From positions 3,596,001 to 3,660,000 of the forward strand of contig JAHBZQ010000001.1 in NCBI GenBank assembly GCA_019635355.1: DNA of 64,000 nucleotides, in the 5' to 3' direction. The stretch comes from Rhizobacter sp. (GTDB lineage: Bacteria; Pseudomonadota; Gammaproteobacteria; Burkholderiales; Burkholderiaceae_C). The position numbers and the translations under genes are program-made. Positions 8,330 to 16,855 of this stretch are shown here, piece by piece (within the stretch, counting starts at the first letter, position 1; each line of letters opens with the position of its first letter). Below the pieces are notes generated by a model. It searched no databases. It had not been told where the DNA came from and worked only from the letters and a program-made list of their open reading frames with translations.

Positions 8330-9557
8330 GGGTGCGGTGCTCGGGGGCGCGCTCGGCGGTGCTGGGCGGGTCGGCGTTCACCAGGGCCGGCGAGTGTCGC
8401 GGCAGCCAGGTGGCCCAGTACGGGAAGCGGCGCAGCACGTGGAAGACGACGAAGCTGCGCACCACCTGCCACGGCGTGGGCTTGCCGCTGCCCTCGGGCG
8501 CAACCTCGCGGCAGCTTTCGCAGACGAGCTTGTCGAGCCGCTCCGCAAGCTGGCGGTTGAAGTCGCCGTCGCGAATCACGACGTTGGCCTCGAGGTTGAG
8601 CGCGAGGCTCAGGGGGTCGAGGTTGCTGGAGCCCACCGTCGACCATTCGTCGTCGGCCAGCGCCACCTTGCCGTGGAAGGGGCGCTGGCAGTATTCGTAG
8701 ATCTTCACGCCCGCGCGCAGCAGGTGGTCGTGCAGCAGCTCGGCGCCGAACTTCACGATCGGCATGTCGGGTGTGCCCTGCAGGATGAGCCGCACCTCCA
8801 CGCCGCGCCGGGCCGCGCGGCGCAGCTCGCGCAGCAGGCGGTAGCCGGGGAAGAAGTACGCGTTGGCGATCCACACGCGCTTCTTCGCCGAGCGGATGGC
8901 CACGCGGTAGAGGCGCTCGATGTCGTCGCGGTGGTGGTTGTTGTCGCGCGTCACGAAGAGCGCGTGCGCGGTGCCGGCGTGCGGCTGCTGCGAGGGCGGT
9001 GCCACCGGCTTGCGGTGGAACCACCAGCGCCGTGGGCCATGCGGCTCGTGGATCGCGGCGCGCACGAAGCCGTGGATGTCCGACACGATGGGGCCGCGCA
9101 CCTTCACCGAATAGTCCTGCTTGGCCTCGGGGCCGAAGTCGAGCAGGTGGTCGGCCGAGTAGTTGATGCCGCCGATGAAGGCGAGCTCGCCGTCGATGAC
9201 GACGATCTTGCGGTGCATGCGGCGCAGCACGTTGGCGCGGATGCCGAGCAGGGGCTTTTGCGGGTCGAACACGCGGATGCGCACGCCGGCCGCCGTGAGC
9301 TCGCCGATGAACTGCGGCGAGAGGTCCGGCGAGCCGAAGCCGTCGATCAGCAGGTCGACCTGCACGCCGCGCTGCGCCGCCTCGACGAGCACCTGGTGCA
9401 GCGCCTTGCCGACCTTGTCTTCGAAAAGGATGAAGGTCTCGATGATGACCTCGCGCCGGGCCTGCGAGATCGCCTCGAACACTGCCGGGAAGAAGGCCTC
9501 GCCGTTCTCCAGCAGCGTGAAGTGGTTGCCCGGCTGCCAGCGCGCGCGGTCATTCAT
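8319..9557 (-). CDS. clsB: Cardiolipin synthase B (phospholipase D family)
   Basis: A 412-residue protein with two HKD motifs: HRKIVVIDGELAFIGGINYS in the first half and HGKVALADDEWSTVGSSNLD in the second, as in PLD-type cardiolipin synthases. It has no N-terminal membrane helices, which places it with ClsB/YbhO rather than ClsA. E. coli ClsB makes cardiolipin from two phosphatidylglycerols and can make phosphatidylglycerol from phosphatidylethanolamine and glycerol. The ATG at 9557 overlaps the stop of the upstream endonuclease-like gene (ATGA), and an 11-base overlap follows with ybhN. An open frame extends further upstream, but it lies wholly inside ybhP and is not used. Confidence 0.92.
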   Translation of the reverse strand: MNDRARWQPGNHFTLLENGEAFFPAVFEAISQARREVIIETFILFEDKVGKALHQVLVEAAQRGVQVDLLIDGFGSPDLSPQFIGELTAAGVRIRVFDPQKPLLGIRANVLRRMHRKIVVIDGELAFIGGINYSADHLLDFGPEAKQDYSVKVRGPIVSDIHGFVRAAIHEPHGPRRWWFHRKPVAPPSQQPHAGTAHALFVTRDNNHHRDDIERLYRVAIRSAKKRVWIANAYFFPGYRLLRELRRAARRGVEVRLILQGTPDMPIVKFGAELLHDHLLRAGVKIYEYCQRPFHGKVALADDEWSTVGSSNLDPLSLALNLEANVVIRDGDFNRQLAERLDKLVCESCREVAPEGSGKPTPWQVVRSFVVFHVLRRFPYWATWLPRHSPALVNADPPSTAERAPEHRTHGV

Positions 9558-10333
9558 AGCGAGATCTCCGCGACGAGCGGGGCGTGGTCGGACAGGTGCG
9601 ACCAGGGCCGGCGCGGCAACACCACCGGCGAGTGGATGCGCGCGTGGCGCACGTAGATGCGGTCGAGTGCGAGCACGGGCCAGCGCGCGGGGAAGGTGCG
9701 CACGTGTTCGCCATGCGCATGCACGAAGACCTCGCGCAGGCCGCAGTTGCGCTCGAGGATGGGGTTGGCGCGGTGGCGCCAGTCGTTGAAGTCGCCGGCC
9801 ACCACCAGCGGCGCGTCGGCGGGCACCTCGGTGTGCACGAGCTTGCACAGCAGTTCGAGCTGGCGGCGGCGGTGCGATTCCTTCAGGCCGAGGTGCACGC
9901 AGATGGCGTGGATGCGCTGCTCGCGACCGGGCACGCGCAGCGCGCAATGCAGCAGCCCTCGCCGCTCGGGGCCGGCGATGGAGACGTCGTGGTTCTGGTA
10001 GTGCTCGATCGGGAACTTCGACAGCACCGCATTGCCGTGGTGGCCATGGGGGTACACCGCGTTGCGGCCATAGGCGAACTCGGGCCAGATCTCGTCGGCG
10101 AGGAACTCGTAGTGCGGGTCTTCCGGGAAGTTCAGGAACTTCGACGGGTGCTTCTCGTGCGCGCCCTGCACCTCCTGCAGGAAGACCACGTCGGCCCCGA
10201 CCGCGCGCACGGCTTCGCGCAGCTCGTGCAGGATGAACTTGCGGTTGAGGAAGGTGAAGCCCTTGTGGGTGTTGACCGTCATCACCTTGAAGGCGAGCTC
10301 GGGCATGGGGCGGTCGGGCGGGTTGCGGGACAT
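9554..10333 (-). CDS. ybhP: Endonuclease/exonuclease/phosphatase family protein YbhP
   Basis: A 259-residue protein of the EEP (DNase I-like) fold. The metal-binding and catalytic blocks are TVNTHKGF, VFLQEVQGAHEK (Glu), VVAGDFNDWRH (Asp-Asn) and the terminal SDHAPLVAEI (Asp-His). It heads the ybhP-clsB-ybhN operon. Its place with two phospholipid genes suggests it may act on a phosphodiester of lipid origin, though the fold also includes nucleases. The start at 10333 is the first Met. A second Met (MPELAFKV, 10306) is equally close to the fold and could be the real start. Confidence 0.82.
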   Translation of the reverse strand: MSRNPPDRPMPELAFKVMTVNTHKGFTFLNRKFILHELREAVRAVGADVVFLQEVQGAHEKHPSKFLNFPEDPHYEFLADEIWPEFAYGRNAVYPHGHHGNAVLSKFPIEHYQNHDVSIAGPERRGLLHCALRVPGREQRIHAICVHLGLKESHRRRQLELLCKLVHTEVPADAPLVVAGDFNDWRHRANPILERNCGLREVFVHAHGEHVRTFPARWPVLALDRIYVRHARIHSPVVLPRRPWSHLSDHAPLVAEISL

Positions 10334-10409
10334 GCCCGTTTTTGTACCGTCAGGCCCGGCGAGGGCCTGTAGGACAAGGCCGGCCGCGGGCGCAGGCCGC
10401 CTTCTCGAT

Positions 10410-10763
10410 TCAGCGCTGGGGCGCGGCCGGCGTGAGCTGCACCTCGTACTGCGCGCCGCGGCTGCGGTCGCCGAAGAGCAGCGTGCCGCCCGCCCAGCGG
10501 TAGCTGGAGAGGAACTCGGCGATCTGCATGCCGCCGTGCATCGTGATGCCCACCAGCAGGCCCTGCTCGAAGCTCAGCACGTAGCGGATGTCGTCGACCC
10601 GCAGCGTGAGCGTGCCGTCGGGGTCGACGCGCGCGTCCATCGGGCCGCAGGTGGGCGTGTGGGTGTTGAGGGTGACGCACATGCGCGCGTCGTAGTGGCC
10701 CGGGGCCGGCGCCCCGGGCAGCGGGGCGGCCGTGGCCGCCACCAGCAGCGGGAGCATCAGCAT
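10410..10763 (-). CDS. Small exported protein, unknown
   Basis: A 117-residue protein that I do not recognise. It starts with a short hydrophobic stretch (MLMLPLLVAATAAPLPG) that looks like a weak signal peptide. The rest is beta-rich with two cysteines (MCVTL and PTCGP) that could form a disulfide, and a DPDGTLTLRVDDIRYVLSFEQGLLVG segment. It lies 22 bases downstream of the glutathione transferase gene on the same strand, so the two may be cotranscribed. No clear ribosome-binding site precedes the start. Confidence 0.6.
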   Translation of the reverse strand: MLMLPLLVAATAAPLPGAPAPGHYDARMCVTLNTHTPTCGPMDARVDPDGTLTLRVDDIRYVLSFEQGLLVGITMHGGMQIAEFLSSYRWAGGTLLFGDRSRGAQYEVQLTPAAPQR

Positions 10764-10785
10764 GGTGCGAGCCCCCGCGTGCGCG

Positions 10786-11391
10786 TCACTTGATCAGGCC
10801 TTCGGCCTTGAGGGCCGCCTGCACGGTGGGGCGTGCCGCCATGCGGGCCATGTAGGCCGTGATGTTCGGGAAGGCGCTGAGGTCGAGGCCCACGCGGCCC
10901 GACCAGTTGAGCACCACGAAGAGGTAGTTGTCGGCCACGCTGTAGTCGCCCAGCAGGTAGGACTTCCCGGCCAGCTGGTCGTTGACGTAGGCCAGGCGGC
11001 CGTTGATGCGGCTCTTGGCGGCGTTCTTCAGTTCGTCGGGGGTGTTGGGGTTGAAGAGTGGGCCATAGGACTTGTGCAGCTCGGTGCCGATGAAGGTCAG
11101 CCACTCCTGCAGGCGATAGCGCGGCATGGTGCCGTTGGCGGGCGCGAGGTTCTTGGCCGGCACCTGGTCGGCGAGGTACTGCTGGATCGCCGCCACTTCG
11201 GTCAGGCGCTCGCCGTTGTCGAGCTCCAGCAGGGGCACGTAACCCTTGGGGTTGATCGTGTAGTAGTCGGTGCCGTCTTCGAGCTGGTGCGTCTTGGTGC
11301 TGGCGAGCACGGCCTCGAAGGGCAGGCCGGACTCGAGCAGGGTGATGCGGACGGACAGCGAGCAGGCGCCGGGGCTGTAGTAGAGCTTCAT
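10786..11391 (-). CDS. Glutathione S-transferase (GstA-like)
   Basis: A 201-residue cytosolic GST. The N-terminal thioredoxin-like domain begins MKLYYSPGACSLSVRI with the beta-class Ser/Cys pair (GACS), followed by NPKGYVPLLEL (cis-Pro) and the glutathione-binding LTEVAAIQQYLAD. The all-helical C-terminal domain includes SYLLGDYSVADNYLF, the N-capping box of GSTs. It closely resembles beta-class GstA of proteobacteria, used for detoxification and oxidative-stress protection. A 145-base stretch without a gene separates it from the binding-protein gene upstream. Confidence 0.93.
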   Translation of the reverse strand: MKLYYSPGACSLSVRITLLESGLPFEAVLASTKTHQLEDGTDYYTINPKGYVPLLELDNGERLTEVAAIQQYLADQVPAKNLAPANGTMPRYRLQEWLTFIGTELHKSYGPLFNPNTPDELKNAAKSRINGRLAYVNDQLAGKSYLLGDYSVADNYLFVVLNWSGRVGLDLSAFPNITAYMARMAARPTVQAALKAEGLIK

Positions 11392-11536
11392 GTTCCGCCT
11401 AAGTCGTGGTGAAAGGGGCGGTCATTACACCGCGAGGATGACGGCCCCTCGCCCGGTGGGTACATCGGGCGATCCCCCGAGGGGATTGCGGGCCGGCTTG
11501 GGAGCGGCCCGGCGCTCGGCCCGCTCGCGAGCGGCT

Positions 11537-12652
11537 TCAGCGGACGAAACGGCCGTCGCGCGTCACCTGCACCAGCTCCACGAAGCGCGAGCCGGTGTGG
11601 TTGCCGCTGGCGAAGCTGACGTCCATGCCGGCAATGCGCAGCTTGGTGGCGGCCAGCGCTGCATGCAGCTTCTGGCGGTTGAGGTCGCGGCCCAGGCGCT
11701 TGAGCCCGTCGAGCATCACGAGGGCGTTCACATACCCCTCGAAGCTGTAGTAGTTGACCGGCACCTTGGTGGCGGTCGCCAGGCGGCGGTATTCCTTCAC
11801 CGTCGGGTCGACCTCGTTCCACGGGTAGGGCATGACCTGCGAGATGGCCAGGCCGCGGGTCTTCTCGCCGACCACCTTGGCGATGAGGTCGCCGGGCACG
11901 ATCGACATGCCGTAGAACGACGGCTGCTGCCCACGGGCCCACACCGCCTTCATCAGCTCGCCGCCGAGCGCGCCGCCGAGGTACATGACGATCGCCTGCG
12001 GCTCGCCCGCCATCAGCGTGCCGGCCACGGCCGCGGCATCGGTCGCGTCGCCCTTCATGGGCGAGGCCGCCACCGGCTTCAGCTGGTGCGCAGCGAGCGC
12101 CTTCTCGATCAGGCGCAGCGCTTCCACGCCGCCGGGGTTGTCGAGGTGGGCCACCGCGATCTTGGTGATGCCGATGGTCTGCAGCTGCTGGATCAGCACC
12201 TCGGCCTCGCGGCCGGTGGTGGCGCGCACGAAGTAGGCCGAGCCCTGGGCCTTGTCGCGCGCCGAGTCGGCGACCGCGTAGCCGCCCACGAGCGGGGCGC
12301 CGCTTTCCTTCAGCACCTGGCTCGCCGCCGCCGTGGTGCCCGAGCCCACGCAGGCGAAGAAGGCGAAGGCTTTGTGTTCACCCAGAAGCTTCCGGTAGTT
12401 GGCGACGGCCTTGTCGGGCTTGAGTTCGTCGTCGAGCGACACCACGCGCACCTTGCGGCCGTTGACGCCGCCCTGCGCGTTGGCTGCGTGGAAGGCGAGG
12501 TCGGCGCCGGCCAGCATCATCTTGACCGGCGCGCCCAGCGGGCCGCCGAGGATGCCGCTGTTGCCGAGCACGATTTCGTTGGCGCTCTGGGCCCAGGCGG
12601 GAACACCCAGGCTGGCCAGGCCGCCAGCGGCCAGGAAGTGTCTGCGTTGCAT
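11537..12652 (-). CDS. Branched-chain amino-acid-type ABC transporter substrate-binding protein
   Basis: A 371-residue periplasmic binding protein of the Leu/Ile/Val (peripla_BP_6) family. It begins MQRRHFLAAGGLASLGVPAWAQ, a signal peptide with a double-Arg-like start, followed by NEIVLGNSGILGGPLG and the two-lobe fold. Start at 12652 was chosen because AAAGGACGAC lies just upstream. An in-frame Met at 12712 would add 20 residues ahead of the signal. No permease or ATPase genes are adjacent, so this is an orphan binding protein, a common situation in Burkholderiales. The ligand is not predictable. Two palindromes lie just upstream. Confidence 0.88.
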   Translation of the reverse strand: MQRRHFLAAGGLASLGVPAWAQSANEIVLGNSGILGGPLGAPVKMMLAGADLAFHAANAQGGVNGRKVRVVSLDDELKPDKAVANYRKLLGEHKAFAFFACVGSGTTAAASQVLKESGAPLVGGYAVADSARDKAQGSAYFVRATTGREAEVLIQQLQTIGITKIAVAHLDNPGGVEALRLIEKALAAHQLKPVAASPMKGDATDAAAVAGTLMAGEPQAIVMYLGGALGGELMKAVWARGQQPSFYGMSIVPGDLIAKVVGEKTRGLAISQVMPYPWNEVDPTVKEYRRLATATKVPVNYYSFEGYVNALVMLDGLKRLGRDLNRQKLHAALAATKLRIAGMDVSFASGNHTGSRFVELVQVTRDGRFVR

Positions 12653-12673
12653 GTCGTCCTTTCGCAGTGGGAT

Positions 12674-12712
12674 TTCGGACGCACGTCCGAAGTAGTTGCT
12701 TTTCATAAGCAA
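12674..12712. promoter_or_regulatory. Two adjacent palindromes in a divergent intergenic region
   Basis: TTCGGAC-GCAC-GTCCGAA (12674-12691, perfect 7-bp arms) is followed at once by TTGCTT-TTCAT-AAGCAA (12696-12712, perfect 6-bp arms). They lie 22-60 bases upstream of the binding-protein start on the minus strand and 124 bases upstream of the pirin start on the plus strand. Perfect arms with short spacers suggest operator sites for dimeric regulators. The regulator is unknown. Confidence 0.45.
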
Positions 12713-12835
12713 TCTGTGGGGCGGAGCCTACGCTTCTTGTGCTGGCGCGGGGAGTGGGCCAACTCCACATCCTTTGAGCGCTGTGTGCAAAAAGTCTTGA
12801 GCGCGGCGCATTTCGTGGCGCATAGAGTGGTTGTC

Positions 12836-13729
12836 ATGAACACCACCACCGCGCTTTCCAGCCCTCCTGCTGTTTTGTCTGTCGCCCGCTCGCGCCGCGT
12901 CGAGCGGCTGGTGCAGGGCCAGCCCACGTCCGACGGCGACGGCGTGAAGCTCACCCGCGTGCTGACGCAGCCGCTGCAGCGCCGGCTCGACCCCTTCCTC
13001 ATGCTCGACGCCTTCGGCAGCGACAGCGCGTCCGACTACATCGGCGGCTTCCCGAGCCACCCGCACCGCGGCTTCGAGACGGTGACGGTGATGCTCGAAG
13101 GCCGCATGCGCCACCAAGACAGCGTGGGCAACGTCGGCCTGCTCGAACCCGGCAGCGTGCAGTGGATGACCGCCGGCCGCGGAATCATCCATTCCGAGAT
13201 GCCCGAGCAGGAAGAGGGCCGCATGGCGGGCTTCCAGCTGTGGGTCAACCTCGCCGCGAAAGACAAGATGACGGCGCCGATGTACCGCGACGTGCCGCCG
13301 CAGGGCGTGCCCGTGTTCACCTTGCCCGACGGGGTGAGGGTGCGCGTGATCGCGGGCGAGAGCCACGGCGTGACCGGCGCGGTGACCCGCCCGACCACCG
13401 AGCCGCTCTACCTCGACGTGGCGCTGCCTGCGGGCACGTCGTTCGCGCAGCCTCTGCCGGCCGGGCACAACGCCTTCGTCTATGTGTACGGCGGTGCGGT
13501 CGAGATCGCGGGCACGCGGGTCGAGTGCGAGCGCATGGCCATCCTCGCCAATGACGAGGCGGCCGATGGCGTGGCGGTGCGCGCGCTCGAGGGCGACGCG
13601 AAGCTGCTCGTCATCGCCGGCCGTCCGCTGCACGAGCCCATCGTGCAGTACGGGCCTTTCGTGATGAACACGCCGGCCGAGATCCACCAGGCGATGGCCG
13701 ACTTCCAGCGTGGGGTGCTCGCGACCTGA
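12836..13729 (+). CDS. Pirin family protein
   Basis: A 297-residue bicupin of the pirin family. The metal-binding N-terminal cupin shows FPSHPHRGFETVT (two His), then VQWMTAGRGIIHSEMPE (His and Glu), the standard iron-ligand set. The C-terminal cupin has LPAGHNAFVYVYGG. Bacterial pirins include quercetinases and regulators of metabolic enzymes, and no substrate is indicated here. The start at 12836 follows a 180-base divergent intergenic region shared with the binding-protein gene. A Rho-independent terminator follows the stop. Confidence 0.92.
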   Translation: MNTTTALSSPPAVLSVARSRRVERLVQGQPTSDGDGVKLTRVLTQPLQRRLDPFLMLDAFGSDSASDYIGGFPSHPHRGFETVTVMLEGRMRHQDSVGNVGLLEPGSVQWMTAGRGIIHSEMPEQEEGRMAGFQLWVNLAAKDKMTAPMYRDVPPQGVPVFTLPDGVRVRVIAGESHGVTGAVTRPTTEPLYLDVALPAGTSFAQPLPAGHNAFVYVYGGAVEIAGTRVECERMAILANDEAADGVAVRALEGDAKLLVIAGRPLHEPIVQYGPFVMNTPAEIHQAMADFQRGVLAT

Positions 13730-13744
13730 TCGACGCGGCGCGCG

Positions 13745-13775
13745 GGGGCGGCCGATACTGGCCGGCCCCGTTTTT
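13745..13775 (+). terminator. Rho-independent terminator after pirin gene
   Basis: GGGGC-GGCC (13745-13753) pairs with GGCCGGCCCC (13760-13769) around a GATACT loop with one bulge, followed by GTTTTT. It lies 16 bases after the pirin stop and before the VOC gene. Confidence 0.6.
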
Positions 13776-13795
13776 CCGTCATCAGGAGCGCGCCC

Positions 13796-14239
13796 ATGAT
13801 CGAGGTCACCGGCATCGACCACATTTACATCACCGTGTCGGACCTGGCCCGCTCGCAGGTCTTCTACGACACGGTGCTGCGCGACGTGCTCGGCTTTCGC
13901 AGCAACCGCTTCTCGATCGGCGGCGACCCGCACGTGCAGTACTACAACCGCCATTTCGGCTACGTGCTGCGCCCCTCGCGCGGCGGTGCGCACGACCCGT
14001 ATTCGCCGGGGCTGCACCACTTCTGCCTGCGCGTCGACTCCATCGACGACGTGGTCGCGGCCTCGAAGGCCCTGCGCGCCGCCGGCATCGACGCGACCGA
14101 GGCGCACCTGCACCCCGGCTACGCGCCCGACTACTGGGCCACCTTCTTCACCGACCCCGACGGCGTGCGGCTGGAGCTCACCAACTACCGCGCCGAGCGG
14201 CGCGAGCGGCATGACCACTGGGAGCAGTTGAAAGGCTAA
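13796..14239 (+). CDS. VOC (glyoxalase/bleomycin-resistance/dioxygenase) superfamily protein
   Basis: A 147-residue single-chain VOC protein. It opens with TGIDHIYITVSDLARSQVFYDTVL (metal His in GIDH), has LHHFCLRVDSIDDVV in the second beta-alpha-beta-beta-beta unit and ends with FFTDPDGVRLELTNY (metal Glu). The three metal ligands are intact. The substrate is not predictable: members include lyases, dioxygenases and resistance proteins. AGGAG lies eight bases before the ATG. Confidence 0.88.
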   Translation: MIEVTGIDHIYITVSDLARSQVFYDTVLRDVLGFRSNRFSIGGDPHVQYYNRHFGYVLRPSRGGAHDPYSPGLHHFCLRVDSIDDVVAASKALRAAGIDATEAHLHPGYAPDYWATFFTDPDGVRLELTNYRAERRERHDHWEQLKG

Positions 14240-14271
14240 GCTCGCGGCTTCGTTGTTTCGCGAGACCCTCG

Positions 14272-14640
14272 ATGCCGCGCCCCATCCTCGACGAGCCCCT
14301 GCTGCACCCGGCCATTCGCGACAAGGTAGCCAACCTGCACGCCGACATCGTGCACAACGTGCGCTCGGCGGCGGCGTCGAACCCGGTGCTGGTGGTGGGC
14401 ATGGCGCTGAACACGCCCGCGTGGCGCGCCCGGCGGGCGCTCGATGCGGCGGGCGTGCCCTACCAGTACCTGCAGTTCGGCGGCTACCTGGGCGGCTGGC
14501 GGCGGCGCAACGCCCTCAAGATGTGGACCGGCTGGCCCACCTTCCCGATGGTGTTCGTGAAGGGCCAGCTCGTCGGCGGCGCGAGCGATCTCGACAAGCT
14601 CATCGCCAGTGGCGAGTTGAAGCGCCTGCTGGGGCCATGA
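14272..14640 (+). CDS. Glutaredoxin-like protein lacking active-site cysteines
   Basis: A 122-residue protein with the monothiol-glutaredoxin scaffold: NPVLVVGMALNTPAWRARRALDAAGVPYQYLQF, then the cis-Pro segment TGWPTFPMVFVKGQLVGGASDLDKLI, which matches the glutathione-binding WPTxPQ...GGxDD of Grx4-type proteins. The usual CPYC or CGFS motif is replaced by NTPAW, and the protein has no cysteine at all. It therefore cannot run thiol-disulfide exchange or ligate an iron-sulfur cluster by the normal route. The stop overlaps the next start as ATGA, coupling it to the hydrolase and the ABC exporter. Confidence 0.78.
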   Translation: MPRPILDEPLLHPAIRDKVANLHADIVHNVRSAAASNPVLVVGMALNTPAWRARRALDAAGVPYQYLQFGGYLGGWRRRNALKMWTGWPTFPMVFVKGQLVGGASDLDKLIASGELKRLLGP

Positions 14641-16085
14641 GCGGGCACCTCCGGCGCCTGCTCGTCGTCGGCCTCTTGCTGGGTGCGTGGGGGCTGCAGG
14701 CGCGGGCGGCGGGACCGGCGCCGTGCCGTGTCGATGGCCTGTCGCACCAGGTGCTGTGCGGCGAGGTGGCGCGCCCGCTCGACCCGGCTGCCGCCTCCGG
14801 CCCGCAGATCGCGGTGCACTACGTGGTGGTGCCGGCGCTCGCGCGCAACAAGCTCGCCGACCCGGTGTTCCTGCTGGCCGGCGGCCCGGGGCAGAGCGCG
14901 ATCTCGCTGGCGGGGCAGGTGATGCCGCTCTTCGCGCGGCTCAACAACCGGCGCGACATCGTCTTCGTCGACCAGCGCGGCACCGGCCGCTCTGCGCCGC
15001 TCGTGTGCGACGACCCGCGCCGCCAGTCGGTGGCCGAGCAGGCCGACCCCGAGCGGCAGCTCGCGCAGCTGCGCGAGTGCCGCCAGCGCCTGCAGGCGCT
15101 GCCGCACGGCGACCTGCGCCACTACACCACGCCGATCGCGATGCAGGACCTCGACGCCGTGCGCCGCACGCTCGGCGCTTCGCGCATCAACCTCGTCGGC
15201 TTCTCCTACGGCACGCGCGCGGGGCTCGACTACCTGCGCCAGTTCCCGTCGCACGTGCGGCGCCTGGTGCTCGACGGGGTGGCCCCGCCCGACATGGCGC
15301 TGCCGGCGAGTTCGGCGGCCGATGCGCAGCGCGCGTTCGACGCGCTGCTGGCCGCCTGCGAGGCTGAGCCGGCGTGCCGGCGTGATCACCCGGATCTGCG
15401 CAGCGCCTGGTCGGCTTGGCTGGCCCGCCTGCCGCAGCCGGTGAGCGTTCAGCACCCGCTCACCGGGCAGCTGGAGCAGTTCACGCTGACGCGTGCGATG
15501 GCGATGTCGGCGGTGCGGGGTGCGCTGTACACGCCGGTGCTGATGCAGGCGCTGCCGGTGGCCATGCACGAGGCGACGCTCGGCCGTCCGCAGGGGCTGC
15601 TCACGCTCGGCAGCAGCCTCACCGGCCGCAAGGGCTCGGGCCTTGCGATGGGCATGCATTTCTCGGTGGTGTGCAGCGAAGACCTGGCGCGCGGGCGGGC
15701 GCTGCCCGACGCTGCGGAGGGTGACTTCGCCGACGGCCGCACGCTGTATGAGAAGGCCTGTGCCGACTGGCCGCGTGGCGAGCTGCCCGAGGCGTTCTAC
15801 CGGCTCGGCACGAGCCCGGCCCCCGTGCTGCTGCTGAGTGGCGGGCTCGACCCGGCCACCCCGCCGCGGCATGGCGAGCGGGTGGCGCAGGCGCTGGGCG
15901 CGAGGGCGCGGCACGTGGTGGTGCCCCATGCCGGCCACGGCGTGCTCGGCGTCGGCTGCGGGCCGGAGCTGCTCACCCGCTTCATCGACCTGGCCGACGA
16001 GGCGGCGGCACTCGCACTCGACACCCGCTGCGTGCAGGGCGTGCCGCGCCCGCCCGCGTTTCGGCCGCTGGGGAGCGTGCAGTGA
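14637..16085 (+). CDS. Exported alpha/beta hydrolase (tripeptidyl-aminopeptidase/proline iminopeptidase-like)
   Basis: A 482-residue protein with a signal peptide (residues 1-25, RLLVVGLLLGAWGLQARA). The hydrolase fold shows the oxyanion LAGGPGQSA, the VFVDQRGTGRSAP strand, the nucleophile elbow GFSYGTRAGL, and a C-terminal TAP-like domain with LLLSGGLDPATPP (Asp) and HVVVPHAGHGVLG (His). This is the layout of secreted tripeptidyl aminopeptidases and related peptidases. It is coupled to its neighbours on both sides by start/stop overlaps, the downstream gene starting at 16082, which suggests one transcript with a two-component ABC exporter. Confidence 0.85.
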   Translation: MSGHLRRLLVVGLLLGAWGLQARAAGPAPCRVDGLSHQVLCGEVARPLDPAAASGPQIAVHYVVVPALARNKLADPVFLLAGGPGQSAISLAGQVMPLFARLNNRRDIVFVDQRGTGRSAPLVCDDPRRQSVAEQADPERQLAQLRECRQRLQALPHGDLRHYTTPIAMQDLDAVRRTLGASRINLVGFSYGTRAGLDYLRQFPSHVRRLVLDGVAPPDMALPASSAADAQRAFDALLAACEAEPACRRDHPDLRSAWSAWLARLPQPVSVQHPLTGQLEQFTLTRAMAMSAVRGALYTPVLMQALPVAMHEATLGRPQGLLTLGSSLTGRKGSGLAMGMHFSVVCSEDLARGRALPDAAEGDFADGRTLYEKACADWPRGELPEAFYRLGTSPAPVLLLSGGLDPATPPRHGERVAQALGARARHVVVPHAGHGVLGVGCGPELLTRFIDLADEAAALALDTRCVQGVPRPPAFRPLGSVQ

Positions 16086-16855
16086 TCGAGGTGCACGGCG
16101 TGGCCAAGCAGTTCGCCGCGGCGCGCAGCGGCTGGCGCCTGCAGCGCTCGGCGCCGGTGCTGGCGGTGCGCGACGTGAGCTTCCGCGCCGCCGATGGCCG
16201 CATCACCGGCCTGCTCGGGCCCAACGGCGCCGGCAAGACGACCACGCTGCGCATGCTGGCCGGCCTGATGGCGCCCGACGCCGGCACGCTCACCGTCGAA
16301 GGCGTCGACGTGGCGCGCGCGCCGCAGGCGGCGCAGGCGCGCATGGGTGTGTTGAGCGATGCGCGTGGCCTCTACCCGCGGCTCACCGCCCGCGAGAACA
16401 TCGTCTACCACGGCCGCTTGCACGGGATGGCGCGCGAGGCGGCCAACGCCCGCGCCGAAGCGCTCGCGCAGATGCTCGAGATGACGCCCCTGCTCGACCG
16501 CCGCACCGAAGGCTTCAGCCAGGGCGAACGCATGAAGACGGCGCTGGCCCGCGCGCTGGTGCACGACCCGCGCCACATCGTGCTCGACGAGCCCACCAAC
16601 GGCCTCGACGTGGTGGCCACCCGCGCCTTGCGCGACACGCTGCGCTGGCTGCGCTCGCCCGAGGGCGGCGAGAAGTGCATCGTGTTCTCGACGCACATCA
16701 TGCAAGAGGTGGAGCGCCTGTGCGACGAGGTGGTGGTGGTCTCGCACGGGCGCACCGTGGCGCACGGCACGGTGGACGAGCTGCTCGCGCAGACGGGCGA
16801 GCGCGACTTCGAGCAGGCCTTCGTGAAGCTCGCCTTCCCCGAGGTGCTGCCGTGA
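16082..16855 (+). CDS. ABC transporter ATP-binding protein, NatA type
   Basis: A 257-residue ATPase. It has Walker A GPNGAGKTTTLRML, the signature FSQGERMKTALARALVHDP (LSGGQ replaced by FSQGE, usual for NatA), Walker B HIVLDEPTNGLD and the H-loop IVFSTHIMQEV. NatA/NatB systems export sodium or small molecules. The gene overlaps the hydrolase upstream by four bases (ATGA equivalent) and the permease downstream (GTGA). Together they form a two-gene exporter whose cargo is unknown. Confidence 0.9.
   Translation: MIEVHGVAKQFAAARSGWRLQRSAPVLAVRDVSFRAADGRITGLLGPNGAGKTTTLRMLAGLMAPDAGTLTVEGVDVARAPQAAQARMGVLSDARGLYPRLTARENIVYHGRLHGMAREAANARAEALAQMLEMTPLLDRRTEGFSQGERMKTALARALVHDPRHIVLDEPTNGLDVVATRALRDTLRWLRSPEGGEKCIVFSTHIMQEVERLCDEVVVVSHGRTVAHGTVDELLAQTGERDFEQAFVKLAFPEVLP

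Noticed and set aside
14272..14640. Calling the cysteine-less glutaredoxin an active monothiol glutaredoxin
   Set aside because: The CGFS-type site is absent, so the enzyme name would mislead.
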